Notes under the pieces: model-generated | What the model was told of the DNA's origin: nothing | The model's input: only the letters and a program-made list of their open reading frames with translations | Databases searched by the model: none | Translations under genes and position numbers: made by a program | Shown here: positions 50,505-59,173 of the stretch, piece by piece | How positions within the stretch are numbered: the stretch's first letter is position 1 | Layout: each line of letters starts with the position of its first letter | NCBI GenBank assembly: GCA_016293495.1 | Contig: JAEDED010000003.1 | Span: 82,249-146,248 of the forward strand | Origin: Treponema sp. | Lineage (GTDB): Bacteria; Spirochaetota; Spirochaetia; Treponematales; Treponemataceae | Direction of reading: 5' to 3' | Length of the DNA: 64,000 bases

Positions 50505-52253
50505 ATGGAAAAGAAATTGTCTTCTTTGCTTTCTGTCATTAAATTTGAAGCTGTTGCAGCTGACGGAAAGTCGCCTTTAGATTTAGATGTCATTGGAATG
50601 ACACCTGTTACTGATGTTGTATTCGACTCCCGTAAAGTTATTCCGGGCTCTCTCTTTTTTGCTCTCCCAGGGCTTCATACTGATGGAAATAAATATATCG
50701 CTGATGCAATCGAAAAAGGTGCGAATGTAATTATTTATCAGGGTGAAATTTCACACGAAGACAGCGTTAAAATTGCAAAATTAATTGTTCGTCGCGGATT
50801 AGACGAAATCGGAAATAAATATTCAACTCTTCCTGTTTTCTTGAAAGTTGAAAACGCCCAGAAGGCTATGGCACCGGTTGCTGATGCCTTTTATGATTCC
50901 CCTTCAAAAAAATTATGCGTAATCGGTATTACCGGTACTGAAGGTAAGTCCAGCACTGTTTCGTTTGTCTGGCAACTTCTTCGTCTTGCAGGACACAAAG
51001 CAGGATTCATTTCAACAGTTCAGTATTCTCTTGGCGGCGAAGCTTTGGCTAATCCTCAGCACACAACAACTCCTGAAGCACCGATTGTTCAGAAGCATTT
51101 GTACGATATGGTTCAGAACGGTTGTGAATACGCAGTAGTCGAAAGTTCAAGTCATGGTCTTTCAAAAAAACTTAACCGTCTCGGTAATGTTTATTTTGAC
51201 TGTGGAATTTTCATGAACGTTACACTCGAGCATCTTGAGTTTCATAAAACTTTTGATCAGTATCGCAATGACAAGGCAAATCTTTTTAGAGCGCTTGATG
51301 AACATGATCATGTAAAAACAATTAATGGCGTTAAACAGATTATTCCTTCATTCGGAATCGTAAACCTTGAAGATAATTCTGCAAAATATTTTATTGATGC
51401 TACAAAGCAGAAGGTTTATGGATTTACAACAGAAGGAATGGCTGGTGTTGCAGCTGCAAAAACCGGTGCTGATGCAATCCAGCTTCCAGAAATTCCTGAC
51501 GGGCTTCCACACCTTAAGGCAAAAAATATTGCAGCTGCCCGTTATGGTATTACTTTTACTCTTGATGCAGATGCACAAAGGGCAGGTGATGCGCTTGCAG
51601 CTGACCCCGTAGTTCCTCGTGAACACAAGAGCATTCAGGTAAGGGCAACTCTTCCAGGAGCTTTCAATACATACAATATTATGGCAACAATGATTGCTGT
51701 AAGCGGACTGACAGGTCTTGATTTTGAAGCCCTTGCTGCGCTTGTTCCTGAACTTAAACCGATTACAGGCCGCATGACAACTCTTGATATGGGACAGGAC
51801 TTTGAAGTAATCATTGACTATGCTCATACACCTTCAAGCTTTGAAACAATTTTTCCGCCGCTAAGAAAAAGATGCGAAGGAAGAATCTTTGCTCTCTTCG
51901 GTTCAGGCGGAGAACGCGATCTTACAAAGCGTCCGCTTCAGGGAGAAATTGCAGGCCGCTTCTGTGATGTAGTAGTGCTTGCTGATGAAGATCCTCGCGG
52001 TGAAGATCCTCGTGAGCTTCTCGAAGGAATTGCTGAAGGTGCAAGAAAGGCTGGAAAGAAAAGCGGTATTGATCTTTTTATCATTCCAGACAGACCTACT
52101 GCAATCAGAAAAACTTTTGCCATGGCTCAGAAAGGAGATATCGTTCTTCTTCTTGGTAAAGGCCATGAAAATTCAATTATCTACAAAGATTATACAATGC
52201 CATATGACGAAATTGCAGAAGCAAAAAAAGCATTGGAAGAAATGAAAAAATAA
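50505..52253 (+). CDS. murE: UDP-MurNAc-tripeptide synthetase (MurE)
   Basis: 582 residues, long for MurE (about 490) owing to an insertion of about 60 residues around 285-350. N-terminal DSRKVIPGSLFFALPG, ATP site GITGTEGKSST, TTPEAP, and the C-terminal ligase domain DYAHTPSSFE, GSGGERDLTKRP. The amino-acid recognition motif is DEDPR (494-498), where DAP-adding enzymes have DNPR. Treponemal peptidoglycan contains ornithine, which fits a non-DAP substrate. First gene of murE-ddl-murD. Confidence 0.93.
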   Translation: MEKKLSSLLSVIKFEAVAADGKSPLDLDVIGMTPVTDVVFDSRKVIPGSLFFALPGLHTDGNKYIADAIEKGANVIIYQGEISHEDSVKIAKLIVRRGLDEIGNKYSTLPVFLKVENAQKAMAPVADAFYDSPSKKLCVIGITGTEGKSSTVSFVWQLLRLAGHKAGFISTVQYSLGGEALANPQHTTTPEAPIVQKHLYDMVQNGCEYAVVESSSHGLSKKLNRLGNVYFDCGIFMNVTLEHLEFHKTFDQYRNDKANLFRALDEHDHVKTINGVKQIIPSFGIVNLEDNSAKYFIDATKQKVYGFTTEGMAGVAAAKTGADAIQLPEIPDGLPHLKAKNIAAARYGITFTLDADAQRAGDALAADPVVPREHKSIQVRATLPGAFNTYNIMATMIAVSGLTGLDFEALAALVPELKPITGRMTTLDMGQDFEVIIDYAHTPSSFETIFPPLRKRCEGRIFALFGSGGERDLTKRPLQGEIAGRFCDVVVLADEDPRGEDPRELLEGIAEGARKAGKKSGIDLFIIPDRPTAIRKTFAMAQKGDIVLLLGKGHENSIIYKDYTMPYDEIAEAKKALEEMKK

Positions 52254-52277
52254 AACAGTTTACAAAGGGGAAGTTAA

Positions 52278-53411
52278 ATGAAAACTGTAGCAGTTATTTA
52301 TGGTGGAAAATCAAGCGAACACGAAGTTTCTTTAGTATCAGCTTCAAGCGTTGTAAGAAACATCGACCGTTCAAAATTTAATATTGAACTTATCGGAATT
52401 ACAAAAGAAGGAAGATGGTATCTTCAGCCTTCAAGTGAACTCGACCTCGTTTTAGGCGATCCAAAAACAACATTGAAAGTAAACGAAGATTCTGACAGAG
52501 AAGTGTGGGTAAGACCTGCAGGCAAAGCAAACTGTTTCATTACTGCAAAGGGTTCACCAAATGTTGATGTTGTTTTTCCGGTTGTTCATGGAACATTCTG
52601 CGAAGACGGAACTTTGCAGGGACTTCTTGATACTGCAGAAATTCCTTATGTAGGCTGCGGCTGTATGGCAAGCGGTATTACAATGGATAAAGAAAAGACA
52701 AAGGTAATTTGGAACGATGCTGGACTTCCTGTTGTTCCTTATGTGCTGATGACTCGTACAATTCTGAATGATTCAAAAAAATATGATGAAGTATTCAAAG
52801 CTGCAATTGATAAGCTTGGACTTCCAGTGTTTGTAAAACCTTGTAATGCAGGTTCTTCTGTCGGCGCTTCAAAAGCCTCTACAGAAAAAGAATTCTCAAT
52901 GGCTCTGGCAGAAGCATTCATGTGGGATGACAAAGTTCTTATTGAAAAATCAATCAATGCACGCGAAGTAGAATGTTCCGTAACAGGTATTGCAACTCTC
53001 GAAGATGAATCAAAGCCATCATCTGTTTGCCGCGCATACCTTCCTGGAGAAATTCTTCCTACTCACACCTTCTACGATTACGATGCAAAATATAATGACC
53101 CTGACGGCGCCAAACTTCAGATTCCTGCAAATCTTTCTGAAGAAGAAATCAAAAACATTCAAAACACAGCAGTTGAAGCTTACCGTGCCGTTGATGCCTC
53201 AGGCTTGAGCCGCGTTGACTTCTTTATCGATAAAGATGACGGAAAGATTTATCTGAACGAAATCAATACATTGCCGGGCTTTACTTCAATCAGTATGTTC
53301 CCGAAAATGTGTGATGCGTCAGGACTTAAATATGCAGATTTAATTGAACTGCTTTTAGACGAAGCTGTTGTTAAGCATGAATGCAAGGAACAGCTTTCAA
53401 CTTCACGCTAA
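52278..53411 (+). CDS. ddl: D-alanine--D-alanine ligase
   Basis: 377 residues, ATP-grasp fold. N-terminal YGGKSSEHEVSL, PVVHGTFCEDGTLQGLLD, ATP-grasp VKPCNAGSSVGASK, and C-terminal LSRVDFFIDKDDGKIYLNEINTLPGFTSISMFPKM with metal ligands. It makes the D-Ala-D-Ala dipeptide for peptidoglycan. AGGGGA precedes the ATG; it follows murE by 24 bases. Tyr in the position of the loop motif cannot be checked with certainty, so a D-Ala-D-lactate variant is not strictly excluded. Confidence 0.95.
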   Translation: MKTVAVIYGGKSSEHEVSLVSASSVVRNIDRSKFNIELIGITKEGRWYLQPSSELDLVLGDPKTTLKVNEDSDREVWVRPAGKANCFITAKGSPNVDVVFPVVHGTFCEDGTLQGLLDTAEIPYVGCGCMASGITMDKEKTKVIWNDAGLPVVPYVLMTRTILNDSKKYDEVFKAAIDKLGLPVFVKPCNAGSSVGASKASTEKEFSMALAEAFMWDDKVLIEKSINAREVECSVTGIATLEDESKPSSVCRAYLPGEILPTHTFYDYDAKYNDPDGAKLQIPANLSEEEIKNIQNTAVEAYRAVDASGLSRVDFFIDKDDGKIYLNEINTLPGFTSISMFPKMCDASGLKYADLIELLLDEAVVKHECKEQLSTSR

Positions 53412-53454
53412 AAAAATATTTTTATAAAAACTGTTATAACAGGAGAATTTGTCA

Positions 53455-55002
53455 ATGAGTACAACACCATTTGTTTACCCGGAAGGATGTTTTTTTAATT
53501 CCCTCGAAGACATTAAAGACAAACACATTACAGTAATGGGCTTAGGCTTGAATGGCGGAGGAGAAGCATCTGTACGCTTTTTATTAAAACATGGCGCATA
53601 TGTTCTCGTTACTGACATGAAAACTCCTGAACAGTTAGAACCGACAATTGATTCAATCAGCCAGGACAAGAGCCTTGATACTTCTCGCCTTACATACGTT
53701 CTCGGCGAACATCGTATTGACGACTTTGCAAACGCTGACTGTGTAATAAAAAATCCCGGCGTAAAAATCCAAGGAAACAAATACCTTCAGGCTGCAAAAG
53801 CAATTGAAACTGACATCAGCTTGTTCCTCAAATTTACAAAGGCTAAAATCATTGCCGTAACAGGAAGCAAAGGAAAGAGCAGCACAGTAAGTGCAATTTA
53901 TTACGGATTGCAGCACACAGGCTTTGATGCATTCCTCGGCGGAAACATTACTGTAAGTCCTTTGACATTCCTTGAAGAAACATCAGAAAACTCAGTTGTC
54001 GTTCTTGAACTTTCAAGCTGGCAGCTTGCTGATCTTCGCGGAAGAAAACTTCTTAAACCTTACATTTCGCTCATTACAAAAATTGTTCCTGACCATCAGA
54101 ACTGGTACGGAAATATGGGCGATTATGTTGCAGACAAACGTCTTATTTATGCAGATCAGACTGCAGAAGATTTTACAGTTGTTGATTATGACGGAGACGC
54201 AATCGGTACGGGACCTTCATGTGGTGGAACATGGGGCGACCTTTTTGCGCGCGAAACTAAAGGTAAAGTTATCCGTTACAGCAAGAACGATCTTGAAGCT
54301 CATGCAAAAGGAACTGACGGTGCATGGCAGAGTTACGATGACGACAATGTATTCAGCGGAATGGTAAAACTTCCGGGCTGGACAAAACCTAAAAAGGTAT
54401 TAAGCAAGCTCAAAGTTCCAGGCCAGCATATGAAATGCAATACCATGAACGCAGCATTGGTTCTTGCCATTATGGGCGTTGAACCATCAAAGATTGAAGA
54501 AGTACTTGCATCATGGTCGGGCATTCCTCACAGACTTCAGTACTTTCATTCATGGACATCAAAGAACGGACAGGTATTCAAGTTCTACAATGATTCCTGT
54601 GCCACTGTTCCAGAAGCTGCTGCTGCGGCAAGTCAGGCTTTCGGAAAACCTGTAGTTTTCATTACCGGCGGAACAGACAAAGGACTTGAGTTTAATGTAC
54701 TTGCCGATACATTAAATTACAAGGCTTCGTATTCTACAAAAACTGCAGGCAATTATCTTCTTGCCGGAACAGGAACTGATAAGCTTGTTAAACTTCTTGA
54801 TAATGACAAGACAGAATACAAAGGTCCTTATAATTCTTTAGATGAACTTCTTGATGCCGTAAAAGCTGATCTTGAAAATGCCTCAAAAGATTTTGTTACT
54901 GATGTTGTAGTATTCTCGCCTGGAGCAACAAGCTTTGGAATGTTTACAAACGAGTTTGAGCGTGGAAATAAGTTCATGTCAAAGGTTGAAGAAAAATTTT
55001 AG
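53455..55002 (+). CDS. murD: UDP-MurNAc-L-alanine--D-glutamate ligase (MurD)
   Basis: About 515 residues from ATG 53455 (AGGAG at 53441; a TTG six bases earlier is too close to it). N-terminal Rossmann-like VMGLGLNGGGEASVRFLLKHGA, ATP site AVTGSKGKSSTVSAI, ELSSWQLADLRG, DHQNWYGNMGDYVADKR, HRLQYF, NDSCATVPEAA. It adds D-Glu in peptidoglycan precursor synthesis. Longer than usual MurD (about 440). Third gene of the mur operon, 43 bases after ddl. Its stop codon seeds a five-copy 14-base repeat. Confidence 0.94.
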   Translation: MSTTPFVYPEGCFFNSLEDIKDKHITVMGLGLNGGGEASVRFLLKHGAYVLVTDMKTPEQLEPTIDSISQDKSLDTSRLTYVLGEHRIDDFANADCVIKNPGVKIQGNKYLQAAKAIETDISLFLKFTKAKIIAVTGSKGKSSTVSAIYYGLQHTGFDAFLGGNITVSPLTFLEETSENSVVVLELSSWQLADLRGRKLLKPYISLITKIVPDHQNWYGNMGDYVADKRLIYADQTAEDFTVVDYDGDAIGTGPSCGGTWGDLFARETKGKVIRYSKNDLEAHAKGTDGAWQSYDDDNVFSGMVKLPGWTKPKKVLSKLKVPGQHMKCNTMNAALVLAIMGVEPSKIEEVLASWSGIPHRLQYFHSWTSKNGQVFKFYNDSCATVPEAAAAASQAFGKPVVFITGGTDKGLEFNVLADTLNYKASYSTKTAGNYLLAGTGTDKLVKLLDNDKTEYKGPYNSLDELLDAVKADLENASKDFVTDVVVFSPGATSFGMFTNEFERGNKFMSKVEEKF

Positions 55003-55062
55003 CCGTAAATTTTTAATCAAAAGTTTTTAATCAGAAACTTTTAATCAGACAGTTTTAATAAT
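54993..55062. repeat. Tandem repeat, 5 x 14 bases, starting at the murD stop
   Basis: Units begin at 54993, 55007, 55021, 55035 and 55049, with the pattern AAATTTTTAATCAG. The first contains the murD TAG, and units 2-5 have TAA at the same place. Because 14 is not a multiple of three, stops fall in every frame. Confidence 0.75.
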
Positions 55063-55075
55063 TAATTGAAATTTC

Positions 55076-55111
55076 AAGCCATTGCGTTTTATTTCGTAAT
55101 GGCTTTTTTTT
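55076..55111 (+). terminator. Rho-independent terminator after murD
   Basis: AAGCCATT (55076-55083) pairs with AATGGCTT (55098-55105), followed by T residues. It ends just before the recQ region. Confidence 0.88.
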
Positions 55112-55148
55112 GCAGGAATTTTTACAAACTAAAAAGTATGTTATCTAT

Positions 55149-56762
55149 ATGGAAGATAATAACAATCACGATGATTTTACAAGCTCAGGCGAGTTTAACA
55201 GAACTTTTGATGAGCTCGAGGAATTTAACGCGACCCACATTTTTGTAAATGATGATGATGCGCTTGAAGCTGCAAAAAAAGCTTTTCATGTGGAATATTT
55301 ATTCCCGTGGCAGCGGCTTGTTATTTCAAACATCATGGATTCTTACCGTGACCAGCATTCGATGGAAGTCCAGCGGCTTAAAGAACAAGCAGCAGGTGAT
55401 GATGACTATACTGATGCATTCTGTCTCGGTCGTCAGATTGTTCTGCTTCCCACAGGTGCTGGTAAATCGATGTGCTTTCTTGTTCCTTCAATAATGCTTC
55501 CGGGACCAACGCTGATTATTTATCCGCTTTTAGCCTTGATGTCAGACCAGGAACGCCGAATGAAAGACGGAAACATTGAAGCCGTAACCTTCAGAGGCGG
55601 ACAAACCGATGAAGAACGCGAATCAAATTTTGAAAAGCTTAAAAACGGTGCAAAGATTATTCTTGCAAATCCGGAAGTTCTCAAAAATGATGCTTTAGTT
55701 AAACGGCTTTCAGAATGTAAAATCAGTCACATTGCAATTGACGAAGCACACTGTGTTTCAGAATGGGGAGACAGCTTTAGGCCTGCATACCTTGAACTTG
55801 GAAATGTAATAAAAAAACTTAACGTTAATACTGTAACTGCTTTTACTGCAACTGCAAGTCCTGCTGTTCTTTCACGAATTTCAGAAGTTCTGTTTGATAA
55901 CAATTCTCATATTGTAAGATCAGAAAGTGACAGACCGAATATTCATTATTATGTAAAATATGTTTATTGCAAGATAAAGGAAATTTTCAGAATCTGCAAA
56001 ACTGCTCCAAGACCTATTTTGATTTTCTGCGGAACAAGACGAAAGGCCGAAGAAACTTCCCGCGAACTTTCAGCGTATTTTCCGCCGGAAGAAGTTAAGT
56101 TCTATCATGCAGGTTTATCAAGAGAAGAAAAGTCTGCCGTAGAAAAATGGTATTTTCCGAATAAGAATGCAATTTTATGTACGACCTGTGCTTTTGGAAT
56201 GGGAGTTGATAAGCCTGATATCAGGACCGTAATTCACCTTGAGCCAAGCACTACTGCAGAAAGCTACATTCAAGAAGCTGGACGAGGCGGTCGTGACAGA
56301 AAAGATGCAGATGCAATCCTTTTATGGAATCCTGAAGATTCAAAGCGGTTTGATCAGTTCCCTGAAAACTCAAGGCAGAGAATGATAAAAAAATTTGCGC
56401 TTACGCAAACGTGCAGGCGTCAGGTACTGCTTGATGCACTCGGAGGAGAGCAGGCTGTCTGTTCCGGGTGTGATGTCTGCAATTCCTTAAGAAACGGGCA
56501 ACGGTTAGAAAGAATTGACGAGGCTTTCGATGCAGTTACCGCTATTAAATTTATAAAAAGGCATCAGAAGGAATTTTCGATGGGAGCGCTTCTTCCTCTT
56601 ATAAAGAAAAAATTTAATCAGAAAGATGTGAAGTTTTTCGGATATAATGTCTGGACTGAAAATGATGTAAAGGAGGTTGTCAAACAGCTTGAAGACGAAA
56701 ATAAAATCAGTAAAGGTAAAGGGCTCTGGAAAGATAAAATTTATGTAACCAAAAATGTTTAA
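55149..56762 (+). CDS. recQ: RecQ-family ATP-dependent DNA helicase
   Basis: 537 residues from ATG 55149; an upstream TTG frame starts inside the terminator. Helicase motifs: LLPTGAGKSM (Walker A), TLIIYPLLALMSDQ, IDEAHCVSEWGDSFRP (DEAH box), TATASPAV, FGMGVDKPDIRTVIH, and QEAGRGGRD. A zinc-binding RecQ region follows (CRRQVLLDALGG..C..CDVC). No HRDC domain is visible, so it is shorter than E. coli RecQ. It unwinds DNA 3'-5' in repair. No Shine-Dalgarno; a TATGTT lies 6 bases before the ATG. Confidence 0.93.
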   Translation: MEDNNNHDDFTSSGEFNRTFDELEEFNATHIFVNDDDALEAAKKAFHVEYLFPWQRLVISNIMDSYRDQHSMEVQRLKEQAAGDDDYTDAFCLGRQIVLLPTGAGKSMCFLVPSIMLPGPTLIIYPLLALMSDQERRMKDGNIEAVTFRGGQTDEERESNFEKLKNGAKIILANPEVLKNDALVKRLSECKISHIAIDEAHCVSEWGDSFRPAYLELGNVIKKLNVNTVTAFTATASPAVLSRISEVLFDNNSHIVRSESDRPNIHYYVKYVYCKIKEIFRICKTAPRPILIFCGTRRKAEETSRELSAYFPPEEVKFYHAGLSREEKSAVEKWYFPNKNAILCTTCAFGMGVDKPDIRTVIHLEPSTTAESYIQEAGRGGRDRKDADAILLWNPEDSKRFDQFPENSRQRMIKKFALTQTCRRQVLLDALGGEQAVCSGCDVCNSLRNGQRLERIDEAFDAVTAIKFIKRHQKEFSMGALLPLIKKKFNQKDVKFFGYNVWTENDVKEVVKQLEDENKISKGKGLWKDKIYVTKNV

Positions 56763-56851
56763 AGTGGTTTATATTATAAAAGCACGATTAAAGTGCGTAA
56801 AATACTTTATTACTAAATATCATTTTTTTGTTTTACAAGGAGATTGAGAGT

Positions 56852-57283
56852 ATGAAAAAGACATTGTTGATTTTATTGAGCATTGTTGTTGGAGCTTCTG
56901 TTTTTGCACAGACTAATTTTAAGACAGAAACAAATAATTCTGTTATTACCGTTGAAAATTTCAATTCTAAAAAGCATTATCTTGCCCGCGATAATATCCG
57001 TTTTATTAATAGCACAGATAACCTTATTCACTTTAAGGTATGGGGAAAGAAAAAAGCTGATTCAGAAAAAGAATTTCTCTGTATGCTTCAGGTTGGAAAA
57101 AATGATACAAATCTTAAGACATTAGAAAAGAAGCTTAAGAAATATAAGTATGTAGAAATTGAATGTACAAATGGCGTTCCAGAATATGATGTAATTGATG
57201 TTGAACATCACGACCTTTATCTGTACATTTCGGATTTCAAACCAAATCCAAAAACAAAGTCTACTGCTGTCGATGACAGATAA
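56852..57283 (+). CDS. Small exported protein, unknown function
   Basis: 143 residues from ATG 56852, preceded by AAGGAGATT; a start at 56828 would bury that site. A signal peptide ends at about VFAQ (residue 19-20). The mature part is beta-rich and charged, with KVWGKKKADSEKEFLCMLQVG and a C-terminal DLYLYISDFKPNPKTKS. I recognise no domain. It is monocistronic and followed by a strong terminator. Likely periplasmic. Confidence 0.75.
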   Translation: MKKTLLILLSIVVGASVFAQTNFKTETNNSVITVENFNSKKHYLARDNIRFINSTDNLIHFKVWGKKKADSEKEFLCMLQVGKNDTNLKTLEKKLKKYKYVEIECTNGVPEYDVIDVEHHDLYLYISDFKPNPKTKSTAVDDR

Positions 57284-57304
57284 AATATAGTAGTCCAAAA
57301 AAAT

Positions 57305-57353
57305 AGCGATTGAGAGACTGAAGTTATTTCAAGTTTCTCAATCGCTTTTTTTA
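57305..57353. terminator. Bidirectional rho-independent terminator
   Basis: AGCGATTGAGAGACT pairs with AGTTTCTCAATCGCT (one G-T) and ends in a T run on the plus strand. It sits between two convergent genes. Confidence 0.88.
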
Positions 57354-57578
57354 TTCCTCTTCAGCTGCTTCTTCGTTTTCTGCATCTTTTTCGCCTTCTG
57401 GCTTTGGAGCAGGAGCTGCTTCTACCGCTTTCGGTTTTTTAGGCTTTGGCGGCTTTTTTTTATAACGTGCGACGTAACTCATAAAATTGCAGTAAAAAAT
57501 AACTGCAATTGCAGCTCCTATAACATAAGGGTTTAAGAGAACTGCTTTAATTACTGGCATTGCTTCTGAAAGTTTCAT
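57351..57578 (-). CDS. Small single-span membrane protein, unknown function
   Basis: 75 residues. One transmembrane segment at about 16-34 (YVIGAAIAVIFYCNFMSYV), then a Lys/Pro-rich basic patch (KKKPPKPKKPKA) and an acidic tail rich in Glu/Ala (EGEKDAENEEAAEEE). The charge-segregated tail suggests an interaction surface. Upstream of galT on the map but transcribed after it; 18 bases separate the two, so they may be co-transcribed. No family recognised. Confidence 0.6.
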   Translation of the reverse strand: MKLSEAMPVIKAVLLNPYVIGAAIAVIFYCNFMSYVARYKKKPPKPKKPKAVEAAPAPKPEGEKDAENEEAAEEE

Positions 57579-57596
57579 GCTTATATTATCGGCGAT

Positions 57597-59135
57597 TTAC
57601 TGGATTTTTTCAATAAATCTGTTGAATGCTTTTCGACCTTCAGGTGTGCATTTGTAAACGCCTGCATGTTCGAGAACCTGTGAGAATACAATACCTGTTT
57701 CTTTTTCGAGAATCTTTGATACTTCTTCTACTGTCAAAGGTTTCTTTGCCTTTGCTTCATACTTTGGCATAAATTCCTTGACCCAAGGTGCATGCTTTGA
57801 AAGAACTTCATCTTTTGAAATGTCTTTCTTTGCCACAATTGCTTGTGCAAGAAGTTCAAGTTCCTTCTTTAATCTCGACGGAAGAACTGCAAGGCCCATA
57901 ACTTCAATCAAACCTATGTTTTCTTTTTTGATGTGATGAAGTTCTGCATGCGGATGATAGACACCAAGCGGATGTTCTTCTGTTGTAATGTTGTTTCTGA
58001 GAACTAAATCAAGTTCGAAATCTTCTCCGCGGCGACGTGCAATCGGTGTAATTGTGTTGTGATTTTCGCCGTCAGTTTTTGCAAATACAAAAGCTTCTTT
58101 GTCCGAGTATTTTCTCCATGTGTTCAGAATTTTATCTGCGGCTTTGATAAGGCTCTCTTTGTTTTTGCTTGTAATTCTTATGACGCTCATCGGCCATTTT
58201 ACGATTCCTGCTTTTACATCCTTGAAGTCTTTCATTTTGAAAGTTGATTCCAGCGGTGCAAGTGCCATCGGAAATTCATATGAACCGCCCTGGAAGTGAT
58301 CGTGAGTCAAAATTGATCCGCCGACAATCGGAAGGTCAGCATTTGACCCGAGAATGTAATGCGGAAACTGAGTAACAAAATCAAGAAGTCTTGCGAAAGT
58401 CTCGTGACAGATTTTCATCGGTGTATGTTTCTGATTGAAAACGATACAGTGTTCGTTGTAGTAAACATATGGTGAATACTGAAATCCCCAGCTTTCTCCG
58501 TTTAATGTAAGCGGAATGATTCTGTGGTTCTGACGGGCTGCATGATTCAAGCGGCCTGCGTAGCCTTCGTTCTGAGGGCAGAGGAGGCAGGGCGGGTAGC
58601 TGACTTTTGTTGCGTTACGTGCAGTCGCAATTGCTTTCGGATCTTTTTCTGGTTTTGAAAGATTGATTGTAATATCGAGTTTTCCGTATTTTGTAGAAGC
58701 CTTCCATTTTTTGTCTTTGCAGATTCTGTAGCGGCGGATGTAATCTGTGTCCTGACTGAATTTGTAGAACCAGTCTGTTGCCTGTTTTGGGGAATGTTCA
58801 GTATAAAGAGTGTTGAAAATATCGATGATGTCACTAGGAGGAGGAACAAGCATGCCCATAATTTTTGTATCAAAAAGATCACGGTGGACAATGCTTTCAT
58901 CGTCAAAGATTTTGTGTTCTGCAGCATATTCCATAAGCTCTGAAAGAATGTTTTCAAGTTCAGATACTTTTACAGAAGGAATTTTCTTTGCCGATTCAAC
59001 AGATTCAAATCCGTCCATTTTGAATAATTCAAGAAGACGGTTCTGTGTGTAAATAACATCTCCTTTTGTAACAAGGCCTGTTTTTAAACCATAGCCAACA
59101 AGGCGGTTAATATTTTGTTCAATTGTATTTTTCAT
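57597..59135 (-). CDS. galT: UDP-glucose--hexose-1-phosphate uridylyltransferase, class II
   Basis: 512 residues, the long GalT class found in Firmicutes and some spirochaetes, unlike the 350-residue E. coli type. Seen: IVHRDLFDTKIMGMLVPPPS, cysteines PCLLCPQNEGYAGRLNHAARQNHRII, SILTHDHFQGG with the catalytic His pattern, and a conserved YHPHAELHHIKKENIGLIEVMGLAVLPSRL region. It transfers UMP between glucose-1-P and galactose-1-P; galE lies at 37281. No galK in the window. Tail-to-head neighbour of a small membrane protein gene. Confidence 0.94.
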   Translation of the reverse strand: MKNTIEQNINRLVGYGLKTGLVTKGDVIYTQNRLLELFKMDGFESVESAKKIPSVKVSELENILSELMEYAAEHKIFDDESIVHRDLFDTKIMGMLVPPPSDIIDIFNTLYTEHSPKQATDWFYKFSQDTDYIRRYRICKDKKWKASTKYGKLDITINLSKPEKDPKAIATARNATKVSYPPCLLCPQNEGYAGRLNHAARQNHRIIPLTLNGESWGFQYSPYVYYNEHCIVFNQKHTPMKICHETFARLLDFVTQFPHYILGSNADLPIVGGSILTHDHFQGGSYEFPMALAPLESTFKMKDFKDVKAGIVKWPMSVIRITSKNKESLIKAADKILNTWRKYSDKEAFVFAKTDGENHNTITPIARRRGEDFELDLVLRNNITTEEHPLGVYHPHAELHHIKKENIGLIEVMGLAVLPSRLKKELELLAQAIVAKKDISKDEVLSKHAPWVKEFMPKYEAKAKKPLTVEEVSKILEKETGIVFSQVLEHAGVYKCTPEGRKAFNRFIEKIQ

Positions 59136-59173
59136 AATAAAATATTAATCTTGCTGGTTTAATTTTGCAATGA

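Noticed and set aside
54993..55062. CRISPR-like array
   Set aside because: The repeat units are contiguous with no unique spacers and no cas genes occur in the window.
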